In this document: piece by piece, positions 61,724-64,000 of the stretch
How positions within the stretch are numbered: position 1 is the stretch's first letter
How the letters are laid out: every line of letters starts with the position of its first letter
From: Zea mays
Taxonomy: Eukaryota; Streptophyta; Magnoliopsida; Poales; Poaceae
Direction: 5' to 3'
Assembly (NCBI RefSeq): GCF_902167145.1
Contig: NC_050096.1
Span: forward strand, 293,830,200-293,894,199
DNA length: 64,000 nucleotides
Notes under the pieces: model-generated
The model's input: the letters and a program-made list of their open reading frames with translations, nothing else
What the model was told of the DNA's origin: nothing
Database searches by the model: none
Made by a program: the position numbers and the translations under genes

Positions 61724-63177
61724 TGTCGTCTCGCGGAGGCCAGATCTGCAAGTCTACGCCAGGCGGTGGAGCCAGAAGCCAGTTCCGCGAGCTCTCCTTC
61801 CCCCTTCGCCGGATAAGCACGGCAAGCTCACTGGATCCCTTTGATGCATAAATTACCTATGATTTTTCAACCACAACCCTCAGCCTGTTATTTTATGCAT
61901 GATATGATTTTGAGACAAGTTATTATGGCCACCCAGCCGCTTGCCGCAATCAATCCTGGATATATTTGTTCCAAATGATTTGAGAAAAGGTGTGAGTTTT
62001 CAAAAGAAAATGCTTTTCAAAATGTGTATAATGAAGGGTTTTCACCCTTATCACCTTTGAGTAGGGATGATCAGGGACTCCCTGGTTTAGGGGAGGGCCT
62101 AAGGTGATGGCTTAGCTGGTTTAGGCGTGAGCAGAAGGATTGTCCCCTCTTATAAGGACCGGTTTGTCATCTTTCACTACCTGTACTCATGATAAGTACA
62201 ACCACTCGAGACTGTGTGGGCAGTCACTCAATCTGAACTCGTACGGTCCAACCCCAGGGTTATGAAGGCTGGGGAGCACCGGGAGGATAAGGAGGGGGAA
62301 TGTTTTGTCCAATTTGGACATGGCGGTGGACTGACTCCTTCCGGTATAACCGTTAAGGTTAGGACGTGCGAGGAAAGAAAGGGATTCGGATTCGGATCTC
62401 ATTGATCATGAGATCGCAGAGCCGGACTAGTGGGTAAAGTGTACACCTCTGCGCAGAGTTTGAAAACCTATTCGAATAGTTTGTGTCCACAGGAATGGAC
62501 GAGTCTGGTGTGGTATGGCAATAAGTGTTTGTTTTCAAAAAAGAGATGTGTTTGAGAAAAGTGGTTTTTAAAAGGTCCGGCGGTTGAGCCGTGAGCTATG
62601 GTGGACGGGAAGTCCAGTAGCTATTTTTGAAAATGAAAACCAGTGGGAAACTGCTGAGATACCTGGATGGTTTAGTCCAGGGGGTTTTGTTCTAATATTG
62701 AAAAAACTTCCTGCTCCTTTTGGAGAGGATGCGCTTTGCAAAATACAAAATGTTTTTCAAAACAACCCTGCATAAAATATTGTTGTTTCTACAAAATACC
62801 CTGAGCTCCACATATTCCATGCATTATATCTGATTTCCCCATTCCGCGGGTGAAGGTGGGCTGCTGAGTACGTTTGTACTCACCCTTGCTTATTTGTTGT
62901 TTTTCAGAAAAGGAGATCGGGTAAGAGTTATGACTGTTCCCAACCTTGCCTGTGGCTGTTCGACCGCTGATTTGCTTTGCTGCGTATATCGGGCTGCTTC
63001 AGCCCCACTCTGATGATATGTCCCGAGTTGTGGATCAACTCTTAAAGTTGATCGCCACCTTTATAGGTTTGTCTCATTTAAGCATATCTGGAATCATCTG
63101 ATGTATAAATGTGTTTACTAGCCTCCTGGGACTAGTAATTGTATCACATTTGAGTCCCAGAGGATTGGGGCGCTTCA
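61724..63177 (+). other. Right part of solo LTR
   Basis: Continuation of the LTR interrupted at 47907; no coding. Ends GGCGCTTCA, followed by gatgt. Confidence 0.75.
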
Positions 63178-64000
63178 GATGTTTTCCTCAAGGTTCGCTC
63201 GCTCATTCCTTCCTTCCTTGTGCTATTGGCGTGTGATCCTAGCTAGCGCTCTCTTGATTTCATCCTTATCCACGTGAATCCTGGATCACACTGCATGCAG
63301 ATCGGATTACTGGAAGGCCAGACCAGCTGCTCGCATTCACTCGTGCACGGTGTGGGAGCTGAGAGCTCCGTTCCTATGGTCGGGCCCCACCTCTTTTGGG
63401 TCCTTGTGTAGATACGCAGAGGTAGTGTCCCCTAATTTGTTTGTCATGTCCCCTAATTTGTTTGTCAGAGCTACTTGAGGATGTCAATGAGGTATGGCTC
63501 CGCTGGTTCATCAGTATTCAGTAATTACAAGGCATTATGAGTTAGCATGCTCCCTCCTGCTAAGCTAGCTAAATGTGGTTATCAGGTCTCAATAAGTATC
63601 CATTTTTAAAAGTATAAATTGTTATAGCCATACATGCAAGTCTTTATTTTGGAAATAACCAAAGGTTCTGAACCTGCATTGTGCTAACTCGTCAATCATT
63701 CCTGAAATGCGATTCCTTTTTTCATTCAGAGTTCGGTTGGACAAATTAAGATGGATTGAGATCTTAGTTGTTAAGGTAGAAGCAAAAGCACCACCACTGA
63801 ATCATGTACTTTAAACGGTGATAGCAGCAGTTGCGGTCTTCGATATCTTAGTGTGTTACTTGGTGATAGCAGCAGCTGCGATCTCCAATATTCTAGGGCA
63901 TGTTTGCCTCCCTCTTCTAAACTTAGAGATCTAAAAGCTTTAGAATGTTTTAGCTTTCTTTTGATGTCCAAATCTCTAATGTAAGGTGGGCTAAAGGTTA
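63178..64000. other. Flank of solo LTR with small repeats
   Basis: A tgtcccctaatttgtttgtca unit of about 21 bases is duplicated near 63427-63470. A unit of about 43 bases (ggtgatagcagcagntgcg to tcttag) is duplicated at about 63818-63896. The last 100 bases look like the start of a hAT- or Tourist-type MITE (cctcttctaaactt and agctttag blocks) that continues past the window. No gene was recognised. Confidence 0.5.

Larger units (their letters stand above)
45823..63177 (+). mobile_element. Solo LTR of about 3.5 kb, split by Gypsy element B
   Basis: The sequence starts TGTAGCATCCC at 45823 and ends GGCGCTTCA at 63177. The five bases gatgt lie directly on both sides (45818-45822, 63178-63182). 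Removing element B and one copy of its gttcg duplication leaves 3539 bases with a TATA box (46331) but no gag, pol, primer site or second LTR. This is what LTR-LTR recombination leaves behind. The parent family was not identified. Confidence 0.82.

Noticed and set aside
45823..63177. A complete LTR retrotransposon of 17 kb with element B as its interior
   Set aside because: Element B has its own LTRs, primer site and gttcg duplication, and the remaining outer sequence has only one LTR and no coding.

Overview
This is a eukaryotic, almost certainly maize (Zea mays or a very close relative) genomic window. The evidence is the repeat content: an Opie-type LTR, a Ji/Opie-type (SIRE-clade) Copia element with a Met-initiator tRNA primer site, Tat-lineage Gypsy elements with dual RNase H, CACTA ends built on the TTTGCCGAGTG motif, Tourist-type MITEs with TTA/TAA duplications, and Helitron ends starting TCTCTACTAC. 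Operons, ribosome binding sites and CRISPR arrays do not apply. Only one convincing host gene was found: a four-exon 7S vicilin-like (cupin) seed globulin gene on the minus strand at 41759-43422. Essentially everything else is transposon or transposon-derived.

Layout. 1-853 is the 3' part of an Opie-like LTR, inserted in a Helitron whose 5' end lies at 854-1135 (minus). 1454-4290 is a decayed CACTA transposon with TNP2-like transposase remains and its right end. 4291-7074 holds MITEs, simple repeats and a 474-bp element with about 110-bp inverted ends. 7080-28382 is a minus-strand Gypsy element (element A, target duplication attat); its gag-pol is interrupted by a plus-strand Copia element at 14855-23682 (duplication gagag). 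28383-35183 contains MITEs, a degenerate Copia RNase H relic, a hAT-like element and a 4-kb gag-only LTR element. 35210-38789 looks like a Helitron carrying exon-like fragments. 38790-41700 is AT-rich with MITEs and decayed CACTA ends. 41759-43422 is the globulin gene. 44612 onward begins a second Helitron-like end with a promoter-like GC-rich segment. 45823-63177 is a solo LTR of about 3.5 kb (duplication gatgt) split by a very young 13.8-kb Gypsy element B (47908-61718, duplication gttcg).

How the parts relate. Gypsy elements A and B belong to the same lineage. Both read LTR, gag-protease, RT, two RNase H domains, integrase, then a 2.9-3.8 kb untranslated 3' region that carries an opposite-strand TATA box and small ORFs. 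Both also carry the same in-frame UAG codon between protease and RT. Element B's two LTRs are almost identical apart from the number of 57-bp tandem units (5 against 7), yet its pol has a further stop and a frameshift. That suggests it was copied with help in trans. Target-site duplications were read directly at four nested insertions, so the order of events is secure: the solo-LTR element came before B, and A came before the Copia element.
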